32,201 nucleotides of DNA from Desulfurellaceae bacterium bin18 (GTDB lineage Bacteria > Desulfobacterota > Binatia > Bin18). The stretch covers positions 1 to 32,201 of the forward strand of contig MPMI01000051.1 in NCBI GenBank assembly GCA_002238415.1, written 5' to 3'. The translations under genes were made by a program, and so were the position numbers. The stretch's first letter is position 1. Each line of letters starts with the position of its first letter. Below are positions 1-8,330 of this stretch, in pieces. Under the pieces are notes generated by a model, which made no database searches, was not told the origin of the DNA, and saw only the letters and a program-made list of their open reading frames with translations.

Positions 1-15
1 CACGATTCCGCCGCA

Positions 16-60
16 GAACCCACCCCGCCGCTCCGCGGCACCCCTCCGAGGAGGGGATTT
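16..60 (+). repeat. Interspersed GC-rich repeat, copy A
   Basis: A short element with the order CCACCCCG, a small GC hairpin (CCGC...GCGG), CACCCCTCC, then AGGAGGGGATT. The terminal CCCTCC/GGAGGGG part is itself an inverted repeat. The same order recurs at 21536-21580, and in the opposite orientation at 3394-3432 and 21711-21754. All copies lie between genes. It is probably a REP-like or MITE-like element; the family was not recognised. Confidence 0.65.
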
Positions 61-86
61 TCTGCTCCCTCAAGACTGAGCGGCGG

Positions 87-812
87 TCATCCACCCCCCT
101 CCGGCTTGGTCGTATCCGCCCGCCGCTCGCCATACCAGAACTCCAGCCCCTGACGTTGACGCAGCGCCCGCGGCCCGGTTCGGAGCAGATAGCCAAACAG
201 GCGAAACGTCTCTCGGAGTGAATAGACCCGGAGTTTACGACCTGACGTGATCACATGCTCCCGCAGAATCACGAATCTGCCGCGTTTACGGAGCGCCAGA
301 CTCAGCCAGACTTCTTCCGACGCATAGCGCCTCTCGTCAAAACCGCCAACGGCCTCAAAGGCCGATCGCGTACAAAACAGAAAGCTTCCGCTGGCCAGTC
401 CCGCCAGGCTGTAGAGCGGCGGCACGATGCGCTCGGCGATTTTGCCATACCACGGCAGCGGCCGGTCAAAGCGAAACCGGCTGCCGCCACCGACCGCTCC
501 CTGCTGGAGGGCGCGAACGGCCGCGCGGAGGAGAGGGGCGTTGACCCAGGTATCTGCGTCAATAAAGAAGAGAGAGTCGCCCTTTGCTGCGTGCGCTCCA
601 GCGTTGCGGGTGGCCGCAATATGACGCTTTCTGACCGAAAGGACGCGCGCCCCACAGGACGCGGCGAGCGAAGCGGTCCGGTCGGTCGAAGCATCATCCA
701 CTACCAGAATTTCACAGACTGTGTCTAAGGATCGGACGGCCTGACGCAGGGCCTGGAGCGTTCGGCCAATGTTATCCTGCTCATTATAGGCGGGAATAAT
801 AAACGAGATCAC
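87..812 (-). CDS. Family 2 glycosyltransferase
   Basis: 241-residue GT-A fold glycosyltransferase. The N-terminus carries the family 2 start (FIIPAYNE), the nucleotide-binding VVDDAS (Asp39/Asp40) and a DxD-type metal site in FIDADT (Asp85/Asp87). A later GGFDE and an acidic SEE motif fit the acceptor and catalytic-base region. No membrane segment is obvious, so a cytosolic or membrane-peripheral enzyme moving a sugar from a nucleotide donor is likely. The acceptor is unknown. Its start overlaps the end of the upstream EamA gene by four bases (ATGA), implying translational coupling. The name is secure at family level only. Confidence 0.85.
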   Translation of the reverse strand: MISFIIPAYNEQDNIGRTLQALRQAVRSLDTVCEILVVDDASTDRTASLAASCGARVLSVRKRHIAATRNAGAHAAKGDSLFFIDADTWVNAPLLRAAVRALQQGAVGGGSRFRFDRPLPWYGKIAERIVPPLYSLAGLASGSFLFCTRSAFEAVGGFDERRYASEEVWLSLALRKRGRFVILREHVITSGRKLRVYSLRETFRLFGYLLRTGPRALRQRQGLEFWYGERRADTTKPEGGG

Positions 813-1747
813 ACGGATTGACCTGAGGGCAGTGCAGCCGGTGCTTCCCCTGTGCGGCGTTGTCCGTACAGGCCCAGGAGTTCATTCAGCGCTAACGAGG
901 CAACCACAACCAGACCGCCGACAATGGCGAGATCGCTGGGCCGTTCTCCCACGCCGATCCACACCCACAGCGGACCAAGGATCGTTTCCAGGAGAGCCAG
1001 GAGGCTGACTTCGACCGCAGTAATATACCGCGCCGCCAGCGTCATGAGCAGGCAACCCAGCCCACCCTGAAGGGTGCCCATACATGCCAGGGTGCCGATA
1101 TCCGGCCACGCGGCCTGAAACGGCAGGCTGAAGGGCAGGGCTACGGCGCTGGAGATGAGCGCGGCAACAAGAATGGCCGGCGTCATATCGGCCCGCGCCT
1201 GACTGTGGCGCAGCAGAATCACACAGATTGCAAAGGCCACCGCAACGCCAGCGGCTATGACACTCCCGGCCAGCGTACCGGCGGTGAGAGAATCGAGACA
1301 CATGGCGATGATGCCGGTCAGCGCAATGCTCATCGCCACGTAGCGCCGTACCGGCACCAATTCCCCCAGAAACACCCGGCCCAAAAGCGCGGCAAGAAAG
1401 GGCGACGTGCTGATGATGACGAGGGTATGTGCCACCGTTGTCTGAGTGACGGCGAGAATGAAACCCAGGAATGAGGCGGCCAGACACAGGCCGGCCAGGA
1501 AGCCGCCCGGCCCGATGGCGACGACCGCTCGTCGCACGCTGCCTGCGTAGCGAAAGGCGAGCCAGACGACCAGGAACACCCCCATGCTGAGCGAGCGCCA
1601 GAAGGCGATCTCCCAGCTGTTGGGGATGCTGACGGAGCGAACAAACAGGCCGCCCGTGCTCCAGCACAAGCTTGCGCCGAGCATAAGCAGCAAGCCCTTG
1701 AGGTGAGGAGGAAACGTGCCCAGCCTTTCATGTCTGGTGGAGGACAC
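809..1747 (-). CDS. EamA/DMT-family transporter
   Basis: Drug/metabolite-transporter-type permease with about ten hydrophobic helices in two EamA repeats. The first begins at LKGLLLMLGASLCWSTGGLF and the second near the middle (TAGTLAGSVIAAGVAVAFAI). I chose the GTG at 1745-1747, giving 312 aa: it has an AGAGGA ribosome site just upstream and starts 46 bases after the Rid gene stop. A longer frame from an ATG at 1810 would overlap the Rid gene and has no good ribosome site. The ATG at 1684 would cut into the first helix. It is probably an inner-membrane exporter of a small metabolite; the substrate cannot be read from sequence. Confidence 0.82.
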   Translation of the reverse strand: MSSTRHERLGTFPPHLKGLLLMLGASLCWSTGGLFVRSVSIPNSWEIAFWRSLSMGVFLVVWLAFRYAGSVRRAVVAIGPGGFLAGLCLAASFLGFILAVTQTTVAHTLVIISTSPFLAALLGRVFLGELVPVRRYVAMSIALTGIIAMCLDSLTAGTLAGSVIAAGVAVAFAICVILLRHSQARADMTPAILVAALISSAVALPFSLPFQAAWPDIGTLACMGTLQGGLGCLLMTLAARYITAVEVSLLALLETILGPLWVWIGVGERPSDLAIVGGLVVVASLALNELLGLYGQRRTGEAPAALPSGQSV

Positions 1748-1793
1748 GTTTCCTCTTTGCTGCGGGTTCCGGGTTCGGTCGAGCAGCGTAGCG

Positions 1794-2204
1794 TTACGGC
1801 TTGACGGCAATCGCTTCGACCTCGATCAGGAGCCCCGGAAAAGCCAGACCGGCCACCACAACGGCCGTACTGGCCGGCGGGTTGTCGCCGAAGATATCTC
1901 CGCGCGCTTCGAGCATCTCCATGAACTTGCTGCCGTCGGTGATATAGGTATTGATCTTGATAATATGGTCCATCTTCGCGCCCGCCGCAGCGAGAACCGC
2001 CTTGATGTTGCGGAAGACCTGGCGCGTCTGGGCCTTCATATTGCCCTTGCCAACCAGCTTGCCTTGCGAGTTGAAAGCGACCTGACCGGACACGTAAATG
2101 GTATTGCCGATCTGTTTCGCCTGGGCCAGAGGCAGCTTGTCGTCCCAGCTCCAGCCCGGATCGATAATCTTCGCGGCGTTCTGTGCGGCCTTTTTCGTTG
2201 CCAT
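1794..2204 (-). CDS. Rid family protein (YjgF/YER057c/UK114)
   Basis: 136-residue small trimer-forming Rid domain spanning almost the whole protein (IYVSGQVAF, then a C-terminal IEVEAIAV strand). The archetypal RidA has a catalytic Arg (about position 105) that binds the imine carboxylate. The matching site here, just before the TAVVVAGL segment, reads Ser instead, as in the Arg-less Rid subfamilies, so classic 2-aminoacrylate deamination is not assured. A strong AAGGAGG ribosome site precedes the ATG. It lies 22 bases downstream of the LLM oxidoreductase gene and probably shares its transcript, suggesting it handles a reactive product of that enzyme. Confidence 0.9.
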   Translation of the reverse strand: MATKKAAQNAAKIIDPGWSWDDKLPLAQAKQIGNTIYVSGQVAFNSQGKLVGKGNMKAQTRQVFRNIKAVLAAAGAKMDHIIKINTYITDGSKFMEMLEARGDIFGDNPPASTAVVVAGLAFPGLLIEVEAIAVKP

Positions 2205-2226
2205 GCTCTTTCCTCCTTACGGGTGG

Positions 2227-3291
2227 TTATTGATACTTCGCAATCACTTCTCGGCCAAACTCTTCGATGAGTTCCCGGCCGTCCGTCACAACCTGAACGG
2301 CAACCTGCGTCAGGCCGGCGGCTTCGAGCGCCTTGATGCGCGCGATGATTTCCTCGCTTGTCCCGGTCAGCGTCGAGGTCCGAATCAGGTCTTCGGTCAG
2401 GTAGTCCTCCTCCCCCGGCTTGAGATAGATCAAATGCCCCTCATGCACCTCAAGATAGCGACGGTCCAGGGGGGTCTGCATCTTGGCAATATAATCGTCA
2501 CGGTAGCGCGCGTATAGCTGGCCCAGGGGTGACTGCTCTACGGCCACCGCCGAACCTTCCCACATGGCGTGCAGGGGCAGAATGGCGTATGGACCAACCC
2601 GTTCGATGACACGGGGCGAGGTCGGCGACTCGCCTGGCTGTAGCAGGCAGGTGGTTGTCAGGGCCATGCGCGCAATCGCATCGACAGACCGGCCCGCTTT
2701 CTCCGCGCCCCGCGCCACGCTTGCCAGGTCTTGGCTGAAATGTTCGGCATCCGAGAAGACGGTAATCCAGCCGTCCGCAACCTCCCCGGTCAGTTCCATC
2801 GCCTTGGGGCCGTTGGCCGCAAAGTAAATCGGAATGCTATCCTGCAGGTTAATATAGCCGTGTTCGGGGTGCAGAAAGCGAATCCAGCGTTCGCGCTCGC
2901 CTTCACGAAAGAGTATTTCCTCCCCGCGTAACAGGGCTCGACACTGCTGCATATACTCTCGGGTCGGCCCCAGCCGGACGGGCGGCAGGCCCATAGTGTT
3001 CCGACCGGTAAAACCCGTGCCAATGCCGAGGATGGCGCGTCCGGGGGCAAGCTGGTTAATGGTGGCAATCGAGTGTGCCGTGACCGGGGCAAGACGGCTG
3101 CTTGGGATGGCAACGCCGGTTCCGAGTTTGATCGTTTTGGTATGCTCGGCCGCCAGCGCCAGGCAGGCGTACACGTCGCTGTAGAGCATCTGCGAGTCGT
3201 AGAACCAGGCATAGCTGAAGCCGAGTTCTTCGGCTCGGACCAGGTCTTTCCAGGCATCAAGCCGGGCCGGATAGGCAATCCCGAATTCCAT
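2227..3291 (-). CDS. LLM-class flavin-dependent oxidoreductase
   Basis: 354-residue TIM-barrel flavoenzyme of the luciferase-like monooxygenase family. Visible family signatures are the N-terminal AEELGFSYAWFYDSQ, the TIKLGTGVAIPSSR strand, GRAILGIGTGFTGR and, after the insertion, PIYFAANGPKAMELTGEVADGWI. It resembles the Mer/F420-linked reductase branch as much as FMN monooxygenases, so the cofactor (FMN or F420) is open. The ATG follows a GAGGAGG ribosome site. It sits between an amidase and a Rid gene on the same strand, which points to oxidation of an amide-bearing or N-heterocyclic compound. The substrate is unknown. Confidence 0.87.
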   Translation of the reverse strand: MEFGIAYPARLDAWKDLVRAEELGFSYAWFYDSQMLYSDVYACLALAAEHTKTIKLGTGVAIPSSRLAPVTAHSIATINQLAPGRAILGIGTGFTGRNTMGLPPVRLGPTREYMQQCRALLRGEEILFREGERERWIRFLHPEHGYINLQDSIPIYFAANGPKAMELTGEVADGWITVFSDAEHFSQDLASVARGAEKAGRSVDAIARMALTTTCLLQPGESPTSPRVIERVGPYAILPLHAMWEGSAVAVEQSPLGQLYARYRDDYIAKMQTPLDRRYLEVHEGHLIYLKPGEEDYLTEDLIRTSTLTGTSEEIIARIKALEAAGLTQVAVQVVTDGRELIEEFGREVIAKYQ

Positions 3292-3393
3292 ACTTCCTCC
3301 TCATGCGGCACTCCTCCCAGGACGTGTGATGCATATTGTGGCGTGAGCCTCCCGGGACCGGTCCGGCGGCCCCCGCCTCGGGCCGCTCGTCCC

Positions 3394-3432
3394 GCTTCCT
3401 GGGAGGGGTGGCCGCAGGCCGGGGTGGATTCC
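3394..3432 (-). repeat. Interspersed GC-rich repeat, copy B
   Basis: Reverse-orientation copy: GGGAGGGGTGGCC, GCA, GGCCGGGGTGGATTCC. It lies in the 175-base gap between the amidase and the LLM oxidoreductase. The outer GGGGATT arm seen in copies A, C and D is not preserved. The inner GGCC/GGCC arms could form a short hairpin in the amidase-LLM transcript. Confidence 0.6.
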
Positions 3433-3466
3433 TTTTCGCATCATACGTTCCCTGAGGGAGCGAGGT

Positions 3467-4912
3467 TTACGCACACACTGGCGGACGCTTATCCATCCAC
3501 GGCCGGGCCTGCTCGATCTGGGAGCCGATCCGTAGCAGCAAATCCTCCTGGCCATAGGCCGGGACGAAATGGACGCCGACCGGCAGGCCGTCCGGAGTCC
3601 AGTGGAGCGGCAGCGACAGCCCCGGCTGGCCCGAGGCATTATTCGCCGGCGTGAACGGAATCACCTCAAGATTGCGCTCCCACTTGGCGAGATTGTCCGC
3701 GCTGGGCCCGCCCATATCGCCCAGGCGTGGCGGCGGCTCGCCTAGCGTGGGAGTAACCAGGAGGTCAAAACCGTCGGCCCACCACCTGGCCAGGCGGCGT
3801 GCCCAGGCGTGCAACCAGTTCATCGACGCCAGATAACTGGTTGCCGAAATCTTGCGGCCCTCCTCCACGAACCGCCAAGCGTAGGGCTCAATATCACCTT
3901 CGCCAATGCGCTGCCCGGCGGCGGCTTCAACATCATCCGCAGTCAGGGCGGAGTGGGCGTTGACTACAAGAGTCCAGTGGTCGATCCACTCAGGTTCGTC
4001 ATAGGCTTCGGGATGCGCAACCTCGACCGTATGGCCGAGCGATTCGAGCAGCTTGCCGGTCTGCTCGACCGCGAGCTTGCACTCCTGATGCAGGGGAGCG
4101 TCGTTGCGAGGTCGCTGGAGCATGAGGCCGATACGGAGCCTGCCGGGATCGCTCCCGACTTCTTCGGTGTACGGCCGAACCGGCGTAGGCGCGGCATAGG
4201 GGTCGCCGGGCATGACGCCCTGCATAATGTCGAGTACACCGGCCATGTCGCGGACCGAAAGCGTCATCACGCCTTCATTGGCCATCCCGTGCCAGCACTC
4301 GCCCATGCCCGGACCAAACGATACTCGACCCCGGCTGGGTTTGAGCCCGACAATGCCACACATGCTGGCCGGAATACGTAGCGACCCGCCCCCATCACCG
4401 CCGTGCCCGACGGTAACTATGCGGGCGGCCACACAAGCGGAGCTGCCGCCGCTTGAGCCGCCGGGAGAATGATCCAGGTTCCACGGGTTATGGGTCGAGC
4501 CATAGGCCGCGGGTTCGGTCGTGCCCATCAGCCCCCACTCCGGCGTGTTGGTCCGGCCCACGCTGATAAAACCGGCCTCGCGGAACTTCACCGACAGATA
4601 GGTGTCTTGCGGTGAGGTGAAGTTTAGCCGCTTCAGGAACTGCATGCCGTTATGCAGCGGTTCTCCGGCCGGACCGCCGAGCAGGTCTTTCATCACAAAC
4701 GGGACGCCGCGAAAGGGGCCGTCCGGCAGGGCGGCGGCCTGGGCCTGGGCGCGCGCCTTGTCAAACAAGGGGTGAATCACCGCGTTGAGCTGGGGGTTGA
4801 GCTGTTCGATCCGGGCAATCGCGGCATCGACCAACTCCAGGGGAGAGGCCTCGCCGTTTTTGACGAGTTCGGCCTGGGCGGTCGCATCCAAATAGGCGAA
4901 TTGGTCTGACAT
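3467..4912 (-). CDS. Amidase (amidase signature family)
   Basis: 481-residue amidase-signature hydrolase cleaving a carboxamide to acid plus ammonia or amine. The Ser-cisSer-Lys triad is readable: Lys75 in FVMKDLL, Ser153 in the PGGSSGGSSA loop and nucleophile Ser177 in GDGGGSLRIPA, with the family's usual 24-residue Ser-Ser spacing. Length fits the family. An AAGGAG ribosome site precedes the ATG. No signal peptide is seen, so it is cytosolic. A GatA role is unlikely because no gatB or gatC is adjacent. The neighbours (Rid proteins, LLM oxidoreductase) suggest a catabolic amidase releasing ammonia from an unidentified substrate. Confidence 0.92.
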   Translation of the reverse strand: MSDQFAYLDATAQAELVKNGEASPLELVDAAIARIEQLNPQLNAVIHPLFDKARAQAQAAALPDGPFRGVPFVMKDLLGGPAGEPLHNGMQFLKRLNFTSPQDTYLSVKFREAGFISVGRTNTPEWGLMGTTEPAAYGSTHNPWNLDHSPGGSSGGSSACVAARIVTVGHGGDGGGSLRIPASMCGIVGLKPSRGRVSFGPGMGECWHGMANEGVMTLSVRDMAGVLDIMQGVMPGDPYAAPTPVRPYTEEVGSDPGRLRIGLMLQRPRNDAPLHQECKLAVEQTGKLLESLGHTVEVAHPEAYDEPEWIDHWTLVVNAHSALTADDVEAAAGQRIGEGDIEPYAWRFVEEGRKISATSYLASMNWLHAWARRLARWWADGFDLLVTPTLGEPPPRLGDMGGPSADNLAKWERNLEVIPFTPANNASGQPGLSLPLHWTPDGLPVGVHFVPAYGQEDLLLRIGSQIEQARPWMDKRPPVCA

Positions 4913-4979
4913 GACGGAACTCCTTTGACACAGGCTCCAGATAAGGAACGTGGTTGCCGTTCAGCAAAAGATGACAGGC

Positions 4980-5387
4980 TCAGTCCCAAATGGCCGTCCC
5001 GTTGATCTCGACCAGTTGCTCGGGAACAAACAGGCCCTTGATCTCGACCCAGGTACTCGTCGGCGTATAGTCCCCGAATGCCTCGCGAAAGATGTCAGCC
5101 GTTTTCTGGAGTTCGGTCATATTCGTGGTATAGACGGTCTGGGCGACCCAGTTTTTGAAGGTCGCGCCCTCGGCTGCCAGACAGCGTTGGATGATCTCCA
5201 GGACCTGGGCGACCTGGGTGCGGATATCTCCGACCCCGACGATCTCAACATCATCAAGGTTGCCTTTGAAGGGCGCGACACCCGACAGATAGAGCATATT
5301 CCCGGCTCTGATGCTTTGGGTGAAGCCGTAGGTCCGGAAAGCCTCGTCCGACATATAGCCCACATCCGGGTTGCTGCGTGTGATCAT
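4980..5387 (-). CDS. Rid family protein, second copy
   Basis: 135-residue Rid-domain protein starting at the ATG at 5385-5387, which follows a GAGGAGG-like ribosome site. The same frame stays open upstream to 6029, inside the MATE gene, but that extension is an artefact. Family features include NMLYLSGVAPF, the HxK-like middle and the terminal VEINGTAI strand. As in the other Rid protein of this cluster, the position of the catalytic Arg is Ser (PTSTWVEIKGL), so it belongs to an Arg-less Rid group. It is diverged from the 1794-2204 copy and is not a recent duplicate. It lies 67 bases upstream of the amidase and probably belongs to the same operon. Confidence 0.9.
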   Translation of the reverse strand: MITRSNPDVGYMSDEAFRTYGFTQSIRAGNMLYLSGVAPFKGNLDDVEIVGVGDIRTQVAQVLEIIQRCLAAEGATFKNWVAQTVYTTNMTELQKTADIFREAFGDYTPTSTWVEIKGLFVPEQLVEINGTAIWD

Positions 5388-5503
5388 AGCCTGCCTCCTC
5401 TTTGTGCGTGATTGACCCCGACTGTATGAAAAACGCCGGAGCCGCGTCAAGGGAAAAGACGGAATCTTTGTTTGAAGAGGCTTGATGTCTCTCCATAATT
5501 TTT

Positions 5504-6874
5504 TTACCGATGGGCCGCCGAATCCGGCTCTGACAGTCGCAGGACCGCCTTGCCTATGCCCGGCCAGATGCGCAGCAGGCCAAACGTCGCCCGGATAACG
5601 ATCCATACGGCCATCGCCAGCCACACCTGAGCAAACGCCTGCGTATGCGTCGGGTCGATGCGCAGCAGGACCAGGACGCCCGTCCCCGTGGCCGCGATCA
5701 TGGCGTTGCGCAGATAGGCATAATCGCCGGTCCCCCAATGAATACCATCCGTGACAAAGGACAGCGCGTTGAGCGGCTGGGTCGCGGCGCAGATGAGGAG
5801 ACCCGTCAGGAAAAGTGTCTGGGCGCTCGGCGGCACTAAAAGAAACGCCAGGAGACGTTCGCCCAGCAGCAATGCCAGGAACAGCACCCCGCCGGTCCCG
5901 AGCGCCCAGCGACAGGCAATACGCGCGGCCTGCCGGGCGATGTCTATCCGTGTTGCGCCCAGGAAGTAGCCGATCAGACTCTGGGCCGTAACGGCATAGG
6001 CGTCCAGCAGAAAGGCCAGAAACATCCACAACTGACGCAGGGCCTGATGCGCCGCGCCGGCCTCGATGCTGATCTGAAGGGCTGTCCAGGTCGAAATCAG
6101 CATAAAGATTTGAGCGAATCCTGTCCGTAGCGCCAGATCGCGGCCAATCAGAAAAAAACGGCGCGTCCGTTGCCAGGCAAACTCACCGCTCAGGCCCGTG
6201 TGCCTGGCAACGACCCAGAGCGCCCATACCATGCCGAGAATCTGACTCAGTATGGTCGCCCAGGCAGCGCCGGCAATTCCCAGCGCCGGAATCGGGCCAG
6301 CCCCGAAAATCAGAATAGGGTCCAGGATGATGTTGACCAGACTCATTCCGCCCGCAATCCAGAGCGATGTGCGCATGGCTTGCAGCCCGCGCAATACGCC
6401 AAAGGCCGCTGTCACGACCAGACTCGGAACCACGCCGAGCAGGCGAATGTGCAGATAGATTTGCGTATCCCTCTGCACGACGGCATCCGCGCTCATCCAG
6501 ACGGAAAAGCGCTCGACTCCCGGCCAGGTGATGAGCGTCAGGCCCAGTCCCAAAAGAACGGCGAGCAGCAAACCCAGGCTGGCCACGCTGCCGACCCGGT
6601 GCGCCTTTCCTGCGCCAACGGCCTGTGCCACCTCGGTTTGGGTGCCCACGCCCAGAAAGTTGAATATCCACAGGACGCCGGACAGCAAGGCGGTTGCCGC
6701 GCCCAGTCCGGCTGCCGAAGCCGCGCCCAGCCGTTCCACAAACGCGGTATCGACCAGGCTGGCAAACGGCTCGACCACGAGGGAGGCCATGACGGGCAGA
6801 CTCAGGGCCGTAAAGGTGCGATGGGGATGAAGGACGAACGGATGTTTGTCTGGAGACGCCACCGGTGTGGTCAT
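5504..6874 (-). CDS. MATE-family efflux transporter (DinF-like)
   Basis: 456-residue multi-drug and toxin extrusion protein with about twelve hydrophobic helices in two halves. The N-terminal LSLPVMASLVVEPFASLVDTAFV is the typical DinF-type MATE helix 1, and the Pro and Asp positions used for cation coupling are in the expected stretch. It would export an organic compound against Na+ or H+ across the inner membrane. It is the first gene of the minus-strand run that continues into Rid, amidase and LLM genes, with a 116-base gap, so co-transcription is possible but not certain. The ribosome site (GAGGAG) is further than usual from the ATG, and a GTG at codon 5 is an alternative start. Confidence 0.9.
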   Translation of the reverse strand: MTTPVASPDKHPFVLHPHRTFTALSLPVMASLVVEPFASLVDTAFVERLGAASAAGLGAATALLSGVLWIFNFLGVGTQTEVAQAVGAGKAHRVGSVASLGLLLAVLLGLGLTLITWPGVERFSVWMSADAVVQRDTQIYLHIRLLGVVPSLVVTAAFGVLRGLQAMRTSLWIAGGMSLVNIILDPILIFGAGPIPALGIAGAAWATILSQILGMVWALWVVARHTGLSGEFAWQRTRRFFLIGRDLALRTGFAQIFMLISTWTALQISIEAGAAHQALRQLWMFLAFLLDAYAVTAQSLIGYFLGATRIDIARQAARIACRWALGTGGVLFLALLLGERLLAFLLVPPSAQTLFLTGLLICAATQPLNALSFVTDGIHWGTGDYAYLRNAMIAATGTGVLVLLRIDPTHTQAFAQVWLAMAVWIVIRATFGLLRIWPGIGKAVLRLSEPDSAAHR

Positions 6875-6936
6875 AACGCTGGGCTCTCCTCGGGGGAGAG
6901 AGGCTGAGCAGCGGCGAGGTGGGTCACTGAGGAGCC

Positions 6937-7521
6937 TTAGCCGGAAATGAGCGGCACGTCCGGCAGGTCGGCAGCGAGCGCATCGTAGGTCGCATGCGTT
7001 CGTAACGATTCGACGACCACCGGTAGCGGTTCGGGCCAGACTTCGGGCAGGTCGGCTTCCCCTGGCCAGGCAAGAGAGAAGGCCAGTTCTTCCTGGGGCG
7101 GGCTAAATCGGGCATCAATACCGGAAGTATTGCCCCGCGCATCAATACGATACCAACCAATGTCCGGTAGACAGACGGCATTCAGGCCATGCAAACAGAA
7201 GGGCGCGCCGTCTTCGTTTATGCTCAGCCGCTGATAGCAGAGCCCGGTTGGAAGGGCATTCGCACGCAGGAGCGCGGCCAAGAGGTGGCTCTTGGCATAG
7301 CAAAAGCCGGTACCGGCTTCGAGGACCTCAGCCGCCGTACAGGTGACCGGATTCAGCCGAAAATCAACACTATGCCTGATCGTATCGCGCACCCATTCGA
7401 AGCACCGCTGCGTCACTTCGAAAGGATCGTTCAAACCCTGGGTCAGATCCTTCGCACAGGCCCACACTGTTGGGTGTTGGTAGTTGATAATGTCGGATGA
7501 CTGAAGATACGCCGGTTGCAT
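6937..7521 (-). CDS. Transglutaminase-like domain protein
   Basis: 194-residue protein with a transglutaminase/protease-like core. The Cys-His-Asp triad is visible as Cys74 in GTGFCYAKSHLLAALLR, His111 in FCLHGLNAV and Asp127 in GWYRIDARGN. No signal peptide or membrane segment is seen. Bacterial members are usually cysteine peptidases or amide-bond enzymes rather than cross-linkers. It is divergent from the urease operon, with 78 bases between start codons. No Shine-Dalgarno sequence is obvious before the ATG, and a terminator-like hairpin lies in its leader. The substrate is unknown. Confidence 0.82.
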   Translation of the reverse strand: MQPAYLQSSDIINYQHPTVWACAKDLTQGLNDPFEVTQRCFEWVRDTIRHSVDFRLNPVTCTAAEVLEAGTGFCYAKSHLLAALLRANALPTGLCYQRLSINEDGAPFCLHGLNAVCLPDIGWYRIDARGNTSGIDARFSPPQEELAFSLAWPGEADLPEVWPEPLPVVVESLRTHATYDALAADLPDVPLISG

Positions 7522-7538
7522 GGATCAAGTGATGTAAC

Positions 7539-7559
7539 AAAAAAATCGCCCCCGGGCGA
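7539..7559 (-). terminator. Terminator-like hairpin in the leader of the transglutaminase gene
   Basis: Read on the minus strand, TCGCCC and GGGCGA form a six-pair stem followed directly by seven Ts (7539-7545), then 17 bases to the start codon at 7521. This is a Rho-independent terminator shape in front of a gene rather than behind one. It could attenuate the transglutaminase transcript or stop antisense transcripts coming from the urease operon. The stem is short. Confidence 0.45.
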
Positions 7560-7599
7560 GTTTGTATTCGAGGCTGGCCTCGGCTAAGAAAAAGCCCGC

Positions 7600-8274
7600 A
7601 TGACTGATCCGACTGCCCTGCTGACCGCGCTGCAACACGGCGACAGTTTTTTCCCCGGTGGTGGGTTTGCCGCTTCGTGGGGATTGGAGACGCTTTGTAC
7701 CGATGCCTATGTGCCGGACGCCGAGACCCTGCTGCACTTCGTCCAGGGCCAACTCCGCCATCGGTGGGCACGGTGCGACCGACCCGCCCTGGTATGGGCG
7801 CATCGTGCGGCGGACGAGCTGGAAAAAGTTGCGGCGGTTGATGCAGAACTGGAAGCGCTCTCGCTTGCGCGTGAGTTGCGCGTGGTATCACAGCGGGCCG
7901 GTCGGGCCCTGCTGCGTGTGCACGACCGGCTCAAGACGCCCCGCGCGGCCGACTATCTGGAGCGTGTCAAAACCGGGCAGGCGTGGAGTCACCTCCCGGT
8001 TGTCCAAGGGCTGGTCTGGCGTGGGGTCGGGTTAGACGCGGAGCAGGCCTGCCTGCTGTCCGGCCATCTCCAAGGTGTGGCGTTTGTGAGTGCCGCTATC
8101 CGGCTCGGCTTTGTGAGTCATATCCAGGCACAAATGATTATCCAGCAGACACATCCTACGCTGACCGCGCTGCTTGCCGCGCCCCTGCCCGAGTCCCTCA
8201 GCAGCTTTACGCCGGTCGCGGATATTGCCATGATGCGGCATGAGACCCAGGCGACGCGGTTGTTTGCGAACTGA
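7600..8274 (+). CDS. ureF: Urease accessory protein UreF
   Basis: 224-residue UreF, the GTPase-activating partner of UreG in nickel insertion into urease. It shows the family's opening (DSFFPGGGFAASWGLE), the all-helical body, the conserved central TGQAWSHLPVVQGL and the C-terminal QATRLFAN tail, which normally docks on UreD. Length is normal. It is the first gene of the urease operon and leads into ureAB after 56 bases. Its ribosome site is weak. UreF works only in a UreD-UreF-UreG complex, yet no ureG lies in this window, so a partner must be encoded elsewhere if the system is active. Confidence 0.93.
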   Translation: MTDPTALLTALQHGDSFFPGGGFAASWGLETLCTDAYVPDAETLLHFVQGQLRHRWARCDRPALVWAHRAADELEKVAAVDAELEALSLARELRVVSQRAGRALLRVHDRLKTPRAADYLERVKTGQAWSHLPVVQGLVWRGVGLDAEQACLLSGHLQGVAFVSAAIRLGFVSHIQAQMIIQQTHPTLTALLAAPLPESLSSFTPVADIAMMRHETQATRLFAN

Positions 8275-8330
8275 CCCGTGCGTCTGGCGTATACCCCACG
8301 CTCAGTAATCGATCCCCAGGAGGAACACTC

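Noticed and set aside
882..1667. A 261-codon minus-strand frame inside the EamA gene
   Set aside because: Composition is Arg/His/Gly-rich and without any motif, as expected from a shifted reading of a GC-rich membrane-protein gene.
4980..6029. A 349-codon minus-strand frame that would fuse a long N-terminus to the second Rid protein
   Set aside because: The upstream part runs through the MATE gene in another frame and has no family character; the Rid start at 5387 has a strong ribosome site.
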